Numbered from the stretch's first letter, positions 1 through 6,526 are shown. The stretch is DNA of 6,966 nucleotides from Actinomycetota bacterium (GCA_005788585.1 SYBY01000173.1:1-6966), one strand, 5' to 3'. Numbers and translations are program-made. The notes: a model not told the origin generated them from the sequence alone.

Positions 1-185
1 CGTTTCACCTACGATTCTTGAGACCGAATGAAACGTTGCCGGTCGCCAGACCTTTCAACTTTTTATTTTTTGCCCTGGGTACGATATTTACTACGCAAAA
101 CTGGAGGCGAAGATAATTGCGACCCCCCCCCAAACCCCTGTTTTTCTTCGGCATTTGACTCGCGACGACAATACATGTCCGCGAT
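1..185. other. Anomalous low-GC leader, probably a chimeric or low-quality contig end
   Basis: This segment is close to 48% GC by count, against roughly 70% or more in the rest of the window. It contains runs of five and six T (around 61-71 and 141-145) and a run of nine C (123-131) that are unlike the coding DNA downstream. A reading frame is open from 28 into the gcvPA fragment, but its first ~50 residues do not resemble any part of a glycine dehydrogenase. The match to the family begins abruptly at the EQHIRREK motif (187 onward), in the middle of the normal protein. I read this as an artefactual contig end or chimeric join. A real rearrangement that truncated gcvPA is the alternative. No promoter, RNA gene or other gene could be supported here. 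Confidence 0.6.
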
Positions 186-633
186 GGAGCAGCACATCCG
201 CCGCGAGAAGGCGACGTCGAACATCTGCACGTCGCAGGCGCTCAACGCGCTGGCCGGCGTCGTCTACCTCAGCTGGCTGGGCCGCAAGGGCCTCGTCGAA
301 CTGGGCGAGCTCATGCTCCAGCGCACGCACTACGCCCGCGAGACGCTCACCGGCATCGCGGGGATCGAGGCGCTGCACGAGCAGCCGGTCGTCCGTGAGT
401 TCGCCGTCCGGATCCCGGACGTGAACGTGGCGAACGTCGTGTCGCGCTGCCAGGACGCGGGCGTGAACCCCGGCTTCGCGCTCGGCCGCGCCTACGACGA
501 GTTCTCCGACGGCCTGCTGGTGGCCATCACCGAGCAGCGCTCGAAGGCCGACATCGACAAGCTCGCCGCCGTCCTCGAGGAGGCCATCGCCGCCGAGAGA
601 AGCGGCGCTCCGATCGCGGGGGTGTCGGCATGA
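175..633 (+). CDS. gcvPA: Glycine dehydrogenase (decarboxylating) subunit 1, C-terminal fragment
   Basis: This is the end of the alpha half of the split P-protein of the glycine cleavage system. With subunit 2 it decarboxylates glycine and passes the aminomethyl group to the lipoyl arm of GcvH in the cytoplasm. The fragment opens with the family signature EQHIRREKATSNICTSQAL (from base 187) and continues to the normal C-terminus, ending at TGA 631-633. Only about 150 residues are present of the usual ~450, so the N-terminal two-thirds are missing. The frame is open back to an ATG at 28, but the residues it adds are not homologous and lie in the anomalous leader. The ATG at 175 is given only as a nominal left edge, with ATG 184 equally possible, and neither is likely to be the native start. 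The stop overlaps the start of gcvPB by four bases (ATGA), so the two are cotranscribed and probably translationally coupled. Confidence 0.85.
   Translation: MSAMEQHIRREKATSNICTSQALNALAGVVYLSWLGRKGLVELGELMLQRTHYARETLTGIAGIEALHEQPVVREFAVRIPDVNVANVVSRCQDAGVNPGFALGRAYDEFSDGLLVAITEQRSKADIDKLAAVLEEAIAAERSGAPIAGVSA
618..624 (+). promoter_or_regulatory. Ribosome binding site of gcvPB
   Basis: GGGGGTG lies five bases before the gcvPB ATG at 630 and inside the end of gcvPA. It is the canonical GGAGGTG with one A changed to G, which can still pair with the anti-Shine-Dalgarno sequence through a G-U wobble. Together with the ATGA overlap it fixes the gcvPB start at 630 and supports coupled translation of the two P-protein subunits. 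Confidence 0.5.
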
Positions 634-2159
634 CCGTCTCCGAGTTCGCCCGCATCCCGATGCAGGATGACGAGGCCACCACGATCTTCGAGAAGGGCGC
701 GCCCGGCCGCCGGGCGTTCGTCGCCCCGCCGCTGGACGTCCCGCAGGTCGACGGCCTGATCCCGGACAAGTTCGCGCGTGCCACTGCGCCGCGGCTGCCC
801 GAGGCCTCCGAGCCCGAGATCGTCCGCCACTACGTGCGCCTGTCGCGCCGCAACTTCGATCTCGACTCGGGCTTCTACCCGCTCGGCTCGTGCACGATGA
901 AGCACAACCCGCGGCTGCACGAGCGGGTCACGGCGCTGCCCGGCCACGCCAAGCTGCACCCGTTCCAGGACCCGGCGCGCTCGCAGGGCGCGCTGGAGCT
1001 CATGTACAACCTCGAGCGCGCGCTGGGTGAGGTCAGCGGCCTGCCGCACGTGTCGCTGCAGCCGTCCGCCGGGTCGCACGGCGAGCTCGCGGGCGTCCTG
1101 CTCACGCGGGCCTACCACGAGGACCGCGGCCAGCACCGCACGACGGTCCTGACGCCGGACACCTCGCACGGCACGAACCCGGCGACGGTCACGATGGCCG
1201 GCTACAAGGTCGTGAAGGTCGGGACGAACCCCGACGGCGGCGTCGACGTGGAGGACCTCAAGCGCAAGGCCGACGAGAACGTCGCCTGCCTCATGCTCAC
1301 GAACCCGAACACGCTCGGCGTGTTCGATCCGAACATCGAGGAGATCGCCTCGATCGTCCACGGTGTGGGCGCGACGCTGTACTACGACGGCGCGACCCTC
1401 AACGCGATCATGGGCATCAGCCGCCCGGGCGACAGGGGCTTCGACATCGTGCACTTCAACCTGCACAAGTCCTTCACCCAGCCCCACGGCGGCGGTGGCC
1501 CGGGCTCCGGCCCGATCGCGGTGTCCGACCGCATCGAGCCGTACCTGCCGGTGCCGGTCATCGAGCGCGTCGAGTCCGGCAACGGCGCGGGCCCGACGTT
1601 CGACCTCATCGAGGACGACGAGCGCCGCCCGAAGTCCATCGGCAAGCTCCGCGGGTTCCAGGGCAACTACGGCTGCTTCGTGCGGTCGTACGCGTACATC
1701 CGGTCGCTCGGCGCCGAGGGCCTGAAGGACGCGTCCGAGACGGCGGTCCTCAACGCGAACTACCTGCTCGCGAAGCTGCACCAGGACCCCGAGGTCGCCC
1801 AGTACCTGCCGCTGGCGTTCGGCAAGCTCTGCATGCACGAGTTCGTCCTGTCGGGCGCGCCGATGAAGAAGGAGCTCCAGATCAAGACGCTCGATCTGGC
1901 CAAGCGGCTGCTCGACCACGGCTACCACCCGCCGACGGTGTACTTCCCGCTGCTCGTCGACGAGGCGCTGCTCATCGAGCCGACGGAGACCGAGACGCGC
2001 GAGACGCTCGACGGGTTCGCCGAGGCGATCGCCGCGATCCTCAAGGAAGCCAAGGACGACCCGTCGATCGCCCAGTCGGCGCCCTACTCGACGCCGGTGC
2101 GCCGGCTCGACGAGGCCGGCGCGGCGAAGAACCCGGTCATCCGTCAGCCGCTCGGCTGA
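630..2159 (+). CDS. gcvPB: Glycine dehydrogenase (decarboxylating) subunit 2
   Basis: This is the PLP-binding beta half of the split P-protein. It catalyses pyridoxal-phosphate-dependent decarboxylation of glycine and transfer of the aminomethyl group to lipoyl-GcvH. The protein has 509 residues, the normal length for the family. Signatures are intact: YPLGSCTMKHNPR (residues 83-95), TPDTSHGTNPAT (175-186), the active-site segment FNLHKSFTQPHGGGGPG with Lys280 as the expected Schiff-base lysine, and the glycine-rich phosphate-binding stretch after it. The ATG at 630 overlaps the gcvPA stop by four bases and is preceded by a wobble-type ribosome binding site. Splitting P-protein into two genes is the Bacillus/Thermotoga-type arrangement. 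gcvT and gcvH would be expected upstream, outside the window. The gene ends in a perfect inverted repeat that covers its stop codon. No glycine riboswitch is visible in the window. Confidence 0.97.
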   Translation: MTVSEFARIPMQDDEATTIFEKGAPGRRAFVAPPLDVPQVDGLIPDKFARATAPRLPEASEPEIVRHYVRLSRRNFDLDSGFYPLGSCTMKHNPRLHERVTALPGHAKLHPFQDPARSQGALELMYNLERALGEVSGLPHVSLQPSAGSHGELAGVLLTRAYHEDRGQHRTTVLTPDTSHGTNPATVTMAGYKVVKVGTNPDGGVDVEDLKRKADENVACLMLTNPNTLGVFDPNIEEIASIVHGVGATLYYDGATLNAIMGISRPGDRGFDIVHFNLHKSFTQPHGGGGPGSGPIAVSDRIEPYLPVPVIERVESGNGAGPTFDLIEDDERRPKSIGKLRGFQGNYGCFVRSYAYIRSLGAEGLKDASETAVLNANYLLAKLHQDPEVAQYLPLAFGKLCMHEFVLSGAPMKKELQIKTLDLAKRLLDHGYHPPTVYFPLLVDEALLIEPTETETRETLDGFAEAIAAILKEAKDDPSIAQSAPYSTPVRRLDEAGAAKNPVIRQPLG

Positions 2160-2162
2160 CGG
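2141..2162. terminator. Perfect 10-bp inverted repeat over the gcvPB stop, candidate bidirectional terminator
   Basis: CCGTCAGCCG (2141-2150), CT (2151-2152) and CGGCTGACGG (2153-2162) form a perfect inverted repeat. With a realistic four-base loop (GCTC) the stem is nine base pairs. It contains the last codons and the TGA of gcvPB and ends four bases short of the stop of the convergent lipoprotein gene. The convergent intergenic gap is only six bases. Neither side has a T-run, so it is not a textbook intrinsic terminator, although U-poor hairpins at gene ends are common in high-GC actinobacteria. The inverted repeat is seen directly. The terminator role is inferred from its position. Confidence 0.6.
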
Positions 2163-2165
2163 AGG

Positions 2166-2699
2166 TCAGGCCCGGCGCTTGCCGTTCGGGCCGACGACCC
2201 ACCACAGACCGCCGTTGAGGAAGACGTTGTGGCAGCGCACCTCGCCGGGGCCCTCGTTGACGTAGTAGTACAGCGGCTGGCCCCGGTAGGTGACCTGCAG
2301 GCGCCCGTCGCGGCGCTTGGTCGTGCCGAGCAGTGACTGCTTGACGTCGCCGCGGGCGCGGGGCTTGCCCTTCGTGTACACCGGGGGCCACGCGCGGGCG
2401 CACTCGCCGTAGCAGTTGCTCTTGCCCTTCGTGTCGTTCTCGAAGATGTAGATGGCCTGCTTCTTGGTGTCGAAGAGCATGCTGCCGAACTCGGACTGCC
2501 CGGTCGTGATCGCCTTGCCGGTGGGCTTCTTCGCAGGCTGGGCTTTCGGCGCCTCGGTGGTCGTGGTGGCGGCCACGCGCTCGGTCGTGGCGGGCGGGGC
2601 AGGAGGGGTGGCGGTGGCCTGGGCCTGGCCGTTGTCGCTGTCGCCACAGCCGGCGAGCGCGACCGTGCCGCAGATCAGGGCGAGGATCGTGGTGCGCAT
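2166..2699 (-). CDS. Secreted-repeat lipoprotein (COG4315-like, Lipoprotein_15 type)
   Basis: This is a predicted exported lipoprotein of 177 residues and unknown function. A short basic start (MRTT) leads into a hydrophobic stretch and the lipobox LAGC, with Cys18 as the lipidated residue. A Thr/Ala/Pro-rich linker (about 25-60) follows. The folded part (65-177) has the family motif YxFxxD as YIFEND (84-89), then SNCYGECARAWPPV with Cys96 and Cys100. A second, degenerate copy, LYYYVNEGPGEVRCHNVF (143-160), has a third cysteine, and the protein ends near GLWWVVGPNG. The ATG at 2699 is preferred because it gives a normal signal peptide. A GTG at 2708 would add three residues. The gene lies 36 bases downstream of the helicase on the same strand, so cotranscription is possible, and it converges on gcvPB. 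Homologues are often described as conserved secreted proteins without a defined activity. Confidence 0.82.
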   Translation of the reverse strand: MRTTILALICGTVALAGCGDSDNGQAQATATPPAPPATTERVAATTTTEAPKAQPAKKPTGKAITTGQSEFGSMLFDTKKQAIYIFENDTKGKSNCYGECARAWPPVYTKGKPRARGDVKQSLLGTTKRRDGRLQVTYRGQPLYYYVNEGPGEVRCHNVFLNGGLWWVVGPNGKRRA

Positions 2700-2735
2700 G
2701 GGGTCCACTGTCCCACGGCACGCCTTACAGCCGGG
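2700..2735 (-). other. Short gap between helicase and lipoprotein genes
   Basis: These 36 bases separate the helicase stop (TAA, 2738-2736) from the lipoprotein ATG. No clear hairpin, T-run or TANNNT-type minus-10 element is visible on the minus strand. A weak purine-rich GGGA lies about eleven bases before the ATG. The lack of a terminator is compatible with readthrough from the helicase into the lipoprotein gene, but does not prove it. Confidence 0.35.
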
Positions 2736-5651
2736 TTACATCCACACCTCGCGGATGAGCGTCTCGTGGTCGGGTTCCTGCGCGGCGGCCTGCGCACGGA
2801 CGGCCCGTGCGTCCTCGTCGGTCCCCTGCGTGAACAGCAGGGTCGAGGGGCCGACCCATCGCGTCCAGGCGTCGTGGAACGCGGTGGCGCGCGTCTTGTG
2901 CGTGCCGAGGTCGTCGGGCACGGGATGCCAGCGCACGCTGAAGGCGGTCCGTCCTCGCAGCGCTCCGGTGATTCGCTGGACCGGGGAGCGTCCGGAGTCG
3001 GCGATCCAGCGGGACACGAGGTACCGCGGGGTTTCGACCGTGCCGAGCACCTGGTCCAGCGCGGTGGCGAAGCGGCGCGCTTCGTCCTCATACGCTGCGG
3101 TGAGCGCGCAGCGCACGTGGCCGGAGGTGCGTGGCTCGAGATCGAGGGACGCCGCGGCCTCGGGGCGCAGCTCGCCGAGCGCGACGTACGCGTCGGCGAT
3201 GGCGTGGGCGACGAGGTCGAGCGGGGCGGCGACGGGGAACGCGAGGTCGGCACGACGCAGCCGGTGGCCCGCCCAGACGCCGGCCGCGGGGACGCCGGCG
3301 AGCAGGACCAGACCGACGGGGCCGAGCGCGAGAGCCCCGGCGACACCGGCTAGCGCGGACAGCCCGGCGAGCAGGGTGGGGGTCCTCTGGTCGACAGGTA
3401 CGCGCAGCTCGGGTGGCAGCGGCGCGTCGGCGGGCACCAGGGCTCGGCCGGTCTTGGCGGGGCGCCGGCGGATCACCGCGGTCGCGACTTCCCGGGCGGC
3501 GTAGGGCTCGCCGATGCGCCACCGCTCGCGCGCCGTGTCGTGGTCGGCCGCACGCGCGGCACACGCGGCGTTGATCTCGGAGAACGCCTCGGCGGGCGGG
3601 GTGCCGAACGCGCCCAGCAACGGGTGGACGTGGGACGGGCCGGCCTCGATGGCGCCGTCCTCGGCGGGCGCGAGAAGGTGCAGGTGCCGGCGCACGAAAC
3701 GCTGGTAGTCGGCCTCACCGCGGGCCAGGCCCGGCGCGACGCAGACGACGTCCCAGTTCGACGCGATCTTCTCCGGCCGCTCCGGGTCCAGCCGCAGGGA
3801 GCGCCCGCGCATCTGGCGGACCGTCACGCCGGTCGTCGCCACCGTGAGGTCGACGAGACAGTTCACGGCGGGGGCGTCCCAGCCCTCGCCGAGCAGCGCG
3901 CGTGTGCCGACGATCGCTTGGGTTGCGCCGTCGTGCAGGAGGCGCGTCGCCAAGGCGACCCAGCGCCGGGAGGTCCAGTTCGGCGGGTCAGCGAGCAGCC
4001 GCACGAGGCCCTCGTCGTCGGGTTCGGTCCGCCAGCCCGTCATGGTGTCACCGGCTGCCGCCTCGAACGCGGCGAGCAGCGTGTCGGCGTCCTGGGGATG
4101 ACAGCGCACTCCCCGTCCGCTGACCAGGAGCGCCCGCAGCGGCGCCGTGCGCAGATCCTCCGCCATCGCCTGGACCACGCGGACCGCGGTGCCGGCTCCG
4201 GGATCGAGCACCCCGCTGAGGTCGCTCGCGCCGCGCCGGGGCGCGCTCTCGGCATCGCAGAGCACCAGGGCGTGGAGGTCGGGCCCGCGCGCGTCGGACT
4301 CGGCGCCCAGCACCTCGACGGCCGCGAGCGGCTTGGCTGCCGACGAGGTCAGCAGCCGGTCGACCTGCGACGTCCCGCGGCGCATGCCGCGACGAGTCAG
4401 CTGGAAGCCGAGCTCGCGCAGGGCGGCGGCGATCGCGTCGTAGCGCTCGGTCGCCGCCTCGGACGGGTCGGCGGCCAGGCGCTTCAGCGCGTAGTCCTCG
4501 AGCAGGACGAGCCAGTCCTCGAGGTCAGGCGCGCGGGCGTAGGCCTCGCCGCGCGGCGCTCCCGCCGGCGTCTCCATGCCCGCTGACGCCAGGAACCGGA
4601 TCCCGGCGCGGGCCAGCGCGGGGCGGCGGCGCTGGAAGCGCTCCCACGGGATCTCAGCGGCCCCGTCGTCGTCGCGGCCCCGGTCGCGCATGCGGGCGAG
4701 CACCCACTGGGGGAACGACAGCGGGCTGTCGACGTCGTCGTGCAGTGCCGTGACGAGCTCGGCGAACCGGACGTCATGCTCGGCCAGCCAGTCGCGCTCG
4801 GACGCCAGCGGCTCCGTGAACCACGCCAGCTCCTGGTACGGCGCCAGGAAGCCGTCCTTGACCACGGCGGGCGTGGGGACCGAGAAGTCGACGGGCCCGA
4901 GCAGGTCGTCGTAGAGGTCGTGCTCGTCGGCGGTGAGCTCGTCGGGCGGGGTGGCAGTCAGGCCGACGAGGTGCACGTCGCCGAGTGCGGCGACGGCGGC
5001 GCGGACGAGGTAGCCCCAGAGGCCGCAGAGGTGGTGGCACTCGTCGAGGACGACCGTGCGGACGCCCGCGGCGCGCAGCGCATCGATCCGCGCGCGGGCG
5101 CCGTGGGCGAGGAGATCGGCGAGTTCGAGCTCAGGGTGCTCACCGCGGGCGACGGCCTTCTTGATCGCGGCGACGAGACGTGCCTGCTCGCGGTCACGGC
5201 GCTCGGCGGCCGCGCCGGTCCAGGTCGCGGCCTCGGCGAGCACCGCGTCACGCGTGGTGTGCGTCGCCGCCGCGCGTTCGTCGGCCCAGCGGGTGCGGGC
5301 CAGGTCGCGCAGCCCCGCTCCCGGGTCGTCCAGCCGGCAGAGCGCCTGGTAGGTCAGGCAGGTGATCTGTCCGCCCACCTCCGTCCCGGCGACCGCCATC
5401 GCCCCGTCGGGGTGGGAGAACGCGCCGAGCGCCTTCGGCCACTGCGCCTGGATGGTCGCGGTGGGCGCCAGCACCAGCGCGGGGGCCCCGAGCCGGGCGA
5501 TGATCTCCAGCCCGAGGACCGTCTTGCCCGAGCCGGGTGGGGCGACGATGTGGGTGCGGGTGCGTCCGGCGGCGACGTCGCGGTCGAAGGCCTCCAGCGC
5601 GAGCTCCTGGTAGCGGCGCCAGGTGCCGGTGAAGCGCAGGCGGTCGGGCAC
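2736..5651 (-). CDS. Superfamily 2 DEAD/DEAH-type helicase with a C-terminal membrane hairpin
   Basis: This 971-residue protein has a complete set of SF2 motifs. A Q-like TGTWRRYQ (8-15) is followed by Walker A APPGSGKT (37-44), motif Ia LAPTATIQAQW (61-71), Walker B DECHH (203-207) and motif III TATP (232-235). A long helical insert (~240-430) precedes lobe 2, which holds LHALVLCDAE (459-468), motif V VGTRALLGEGWDAP (581-594) and motif VI QMRGRSLRLDP (613-623). It should therefore be an ATP-dependent nucleic-acid translocase or remodeller. The C-terminal third is not a known helicase accessory domain to me. It holds a hydrophobic segment around 757-795, long enough for one or two membrane helices and followed by basic HRLRR, and then a soluble domain with PRYLVSRW (875-882) and TAFHDAWTRWVG (923-934). 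The start is a GTG at 5651 with no ribosome binding site but a minus-10-like GACAAT seven bases upstream. Substrate and pathway are unknown. A defence role is possible but unsupported by neighbours. Confidence 0.88.
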   Translation of the reverse strand: MPDRLRFTGTWRRYQELALEAFDRDVAAGRTRTHIVAPPGSGKTVLGLEIIARLGAPALVLAPTATIQAQWPKALGAFSHPDGAMAVAGTEVGGQITCLTYQALCRLDDPGAGLRDLARTRWADERAAATHTTRDAVLAEAATWTGAAAERRDREQARLVAAIKKAVARGEHPELELADLLAHGARARIDALRAAGVRTVVLDECHHLCGLWGYLVRAAVAALGDVHLVGLTATPPDELTADEHDLYDDLLGPVDFSVPTPAVVKDGFLAPYQELAWFTEPLASERDWLAEHDVRFAELVTALHDDVDSPLSFPQWVLARMRDRGRDDDGAAEIPWERFQRRRPALARAGIRFLASAGMETPAGAPRGEAYARAPDLEDWLVLLEDYALKRLAADPSEAATERYDAIAAALRELGFQLTRRGMRRGTSQVDRLLTSSAAKPLAAVEVLGAESDARGPDLHALVLCDAESAPRRGASDLSGVLDPGAGTAVRVVQAMAEDLRTAPLRALLVSGRGVRCHPQDADTLLAAFEAAAGDTMTGWRTEPDDEGLVRLLADPPNWTSRRWVALATRLLHDGATQAIVGTRALLGEGWDAPAVNCLVDLTVATTGVTVRQMRGRSLRLDPERPEKIASNWDVVCVAPGLARGEADYQRFVRRHLHLLAPAEDGAIEAGPSHVHPLLGAFGTPPAEAFSEINAACAARAADHDTARERWRIGEPYAAREVATAVIRRRPAKTGRALVPADAPLPPELRVPVDQRTPTLLAGLSALAGVAGALALGPVGLVLLAGVPAAGVWAGHRLRRADLAFPVAAPLDLVAHAIADAYVALGELRPEAAASLDLEPRTSGHVRCALTAAYEDEARRFATALDQVLGTVETPRYLVSRWIADSGRSPVQRITGALRGRTAFSVRWHPVPDDLGTHKTRATAFHDAWTRWVGPSTLLFTQGTDEDARAVRAQAAAQEPDHETLIREVWM
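3267..3383 (-). other. Predicted transmembrane hairpin region of the helicase (residues 757-795)
   Basis: This stretch of the helicase gene encodes about 39 mostly Leu/Ala/Gly/Val residues with no charged side chain, broken near the middle by GPVG (777-780), and followed by a basic cluster (HRLRR, 796-800). This pattern suits two closely spaced membrane helices, or a single long one, that would put the helicase core and the C-terminal domain on the cytoplasmic side of the membrane. It is a reading of the residues by eye, not the output of a topology program. A buried hydrophobic helical hairpin in a soluble domain is the alternative. Confidence 0.55.
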
Positions 5652-5658
5652 GGGCGGG

Positions 5659-5664
5659 ATTGTC
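5659..5664 (-). promoter_or_regulatory. Candidate leaderless minus-10 element of the helicase gene
   Basis: Read on the minus strand, GACAAT matches TATAAT at four of six positions and lies exactly seven bases before the GTG start at 5651. The GTG has no Shine-Dalgarno sequence. This is the spacing expected if transcription starts at the first base of the start codon, and it matches the spacing at trpS in the same window. No convincing minus-35 element is visible. The element overlaps the TTG proposed as the start of the divergent membrane-protein gene. Confidence 0.4.
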
Positions 5665-6526
5665 GCGGGTACGCTCGCCGGGTGCGTTCTCTGGTGCGCT
5701 CATAGGCGTCGTCGCCCTGAAGCTCGTGCTCGCGCCCGTGCTCGTCGTCGGCGCGTCGCTCATCGGCCGCCGCCACGGCCCGCGGGCGGCCGGGCTGGTC
5801 GGGTCGCTGCCGATCGTCGCCGGGCCGGTCCTGCTCGTCCTCGCGATCGAACAGGGCGAGGCCTTCGCCGCAGATGCGGCCGCCGGGACGTTGCTGGCGC
5901 TCGTCGCCGTCGTCGCGTTCCTGCTGACCCGGGCCGGCGCGAGCGCGCGACGGGGCGCCGTGATCTCGGTGGCGGTGGCGTGGTCGGTGTTCCTCGGCGT
6001 CGCCGTCCTGGTGTCGTCGGTCTCGCCTGGTCCCTGGTTGGCCGCCGGGTGCGGGGGTGCGGCGCTGGCGGCCGCCGCCCTGATGCTGCCGCGCGGAACG
6101 GTGTCGGGCGCGGCGCCGCGCCCGCCCTCGTGGGACCTGCCGCTGCGCGCGGCCGCAGCCGCCACCCTGGTGCTCGTCGTCACCGCGCTGGCCGAGGCGG
6201 CGGGTCCGCGGCTCAGCGGCGCGCTTGCGCTGTCCCCGATCGCGATCAGCGTCCTGTCCGGGTTCTCGCTGGCGACCCAGGGGCGAGCGTCGACGCTCGT
6301 GCTGCTGCGCGGGCTCGTCACCGGGCTGCCCGCGGTCGTGTGCTTCTTCACGATCGTCGCGCTGACCATCCAGCCCTGGGGAACCGCGGTCTCGTTCGTG
6401 ACGGCCTCGGTCGCGGCGCTCGCGCTGCAGGCCGTGGTCGCCCATGCCACCGGCCCGGGCGATGCCGCCGCTCGCACGGCGGCACCGCCCGGGACCGGCG
6501 AGTCCCATCCCACGCACTCGGCTTGA
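5660..6526 (+). CDS. Polytopic membrane protein with internal duplication, unknown function
   Basis: This integral membrane protein has up to 288 residues and roughly nine hydrophobic segments (about 13-36, 43-64, 70-90, 98-120, 125-143, 162-180, 185-205, 211-236 and 240-262), followed by a hydrophilic tail. It is built from two related halves. GPR at 40-42 and 182-184, PI at 51-52 and 193-194, and QG at 65-66 and 207-208 recur at the same spacing, an offset of 142 residues. The first half resembles uncharacterised bacterial membrane proteins with a GP..AG...P(I/L)..GPV..LA.EQG pattern. Two-fold internal repeats are common in small transporters, so a transport role is a guess. The start is uncertain. 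TTG 5660 is the only upstream in-frame start other than CTG and has no ribosome binding site, while GTG 5726 would cut into the first helix. The gene diverges from the helicase and precedes trpS. Confidence 0.75.
   Translation: MSRVRSPGAFSGALIGVVALKLVLAPVLVVGASLIGRRHGPRAAGLVGSLPIVAGPVLLVLAIEQGEAFAADAAAGTLLALVAVVAFLLTRAGASARRGAVISVAVAWSVFLGVAVLVSSVSPGPWLAAGCGGAALAAAALMLPRGTVSGAAPRPPSWDLPLRAAAAATLVLVVTALAEAAGPRLSGALALSPIAISVLSGFSLATQGRASTLVLLRGLVTGLPAVVCFFTIVALTIQPWGTAVSFVTASVAALALQAVVAHATGPGDAAARTAAPPGTGESHPTHSA
5670..5675 (+). promoter_or_regulatory. Candidate minus-10 element for the divergent membrane-protein gene
   Basis: TACGCT fits the TANNNT consensus and lies six bases before a GTG at 5682, the geometry of a leaderless start. 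That GTG is out of frame with the membrane protein and opens only a seven-codon frame ending at TAG 5703-5705. If the promoter is real, transcription begins downstream of TTG 5660, and the membrane protein must start elsewhere or the sequence lacks a base. No minus-35 element was recognised. Matches to TANNNT are easy to find by chance, so confidence is low. Confidence 0.3.

Noticed and set aside
1..185. Glycine riboswitch or gcv promoter in the leader
   Set aside because: The segment is joined to the middle of gcvPA rather than to an operon start, and no paired glycine-aptamer layout could be recognised.
492..1928. Long minus-strand open frame opposite gcvPA/gcvPB
   Set aside because: It is antisense to gcvPB, which has full family motifs. 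The translation is dominated by Arg, Val, Ala and Asp in the pattern of a high-GC shadow frame.
2452..3504. Plus-strand open frame crossing the lipoprotein start and the helicase C-terminus
   Set aside because: It spans two well-supported minus-strand genes and the gap between them, and its Ser/Arg/Ala-rich product has no recognisable features.
3540..4586. Plus-strand open frame opposite the helicase
   Set aside because: It is antisense to a helicase with intact SF2 motifs and has Gly/Arg-rich composition with no recognisable domain.
4740..5705. Second plus-strand open frame opposite the helicase N-terminus
   Set aside because: It covers the DNA that encodes Walker A and DECHH on the other strand. 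It lacks motifs of its own and is a GC-driven shadow.
2166..6526. A proven anti-phage defence system
   Set aside because: The helicase alone suggested this, but no nuclease, methyltransferase, protease, Toll/interleukin-receptor (TIR) or other effector domain is present, and the flanks are housekeeping genes. It is reported only as a speculative possibility.
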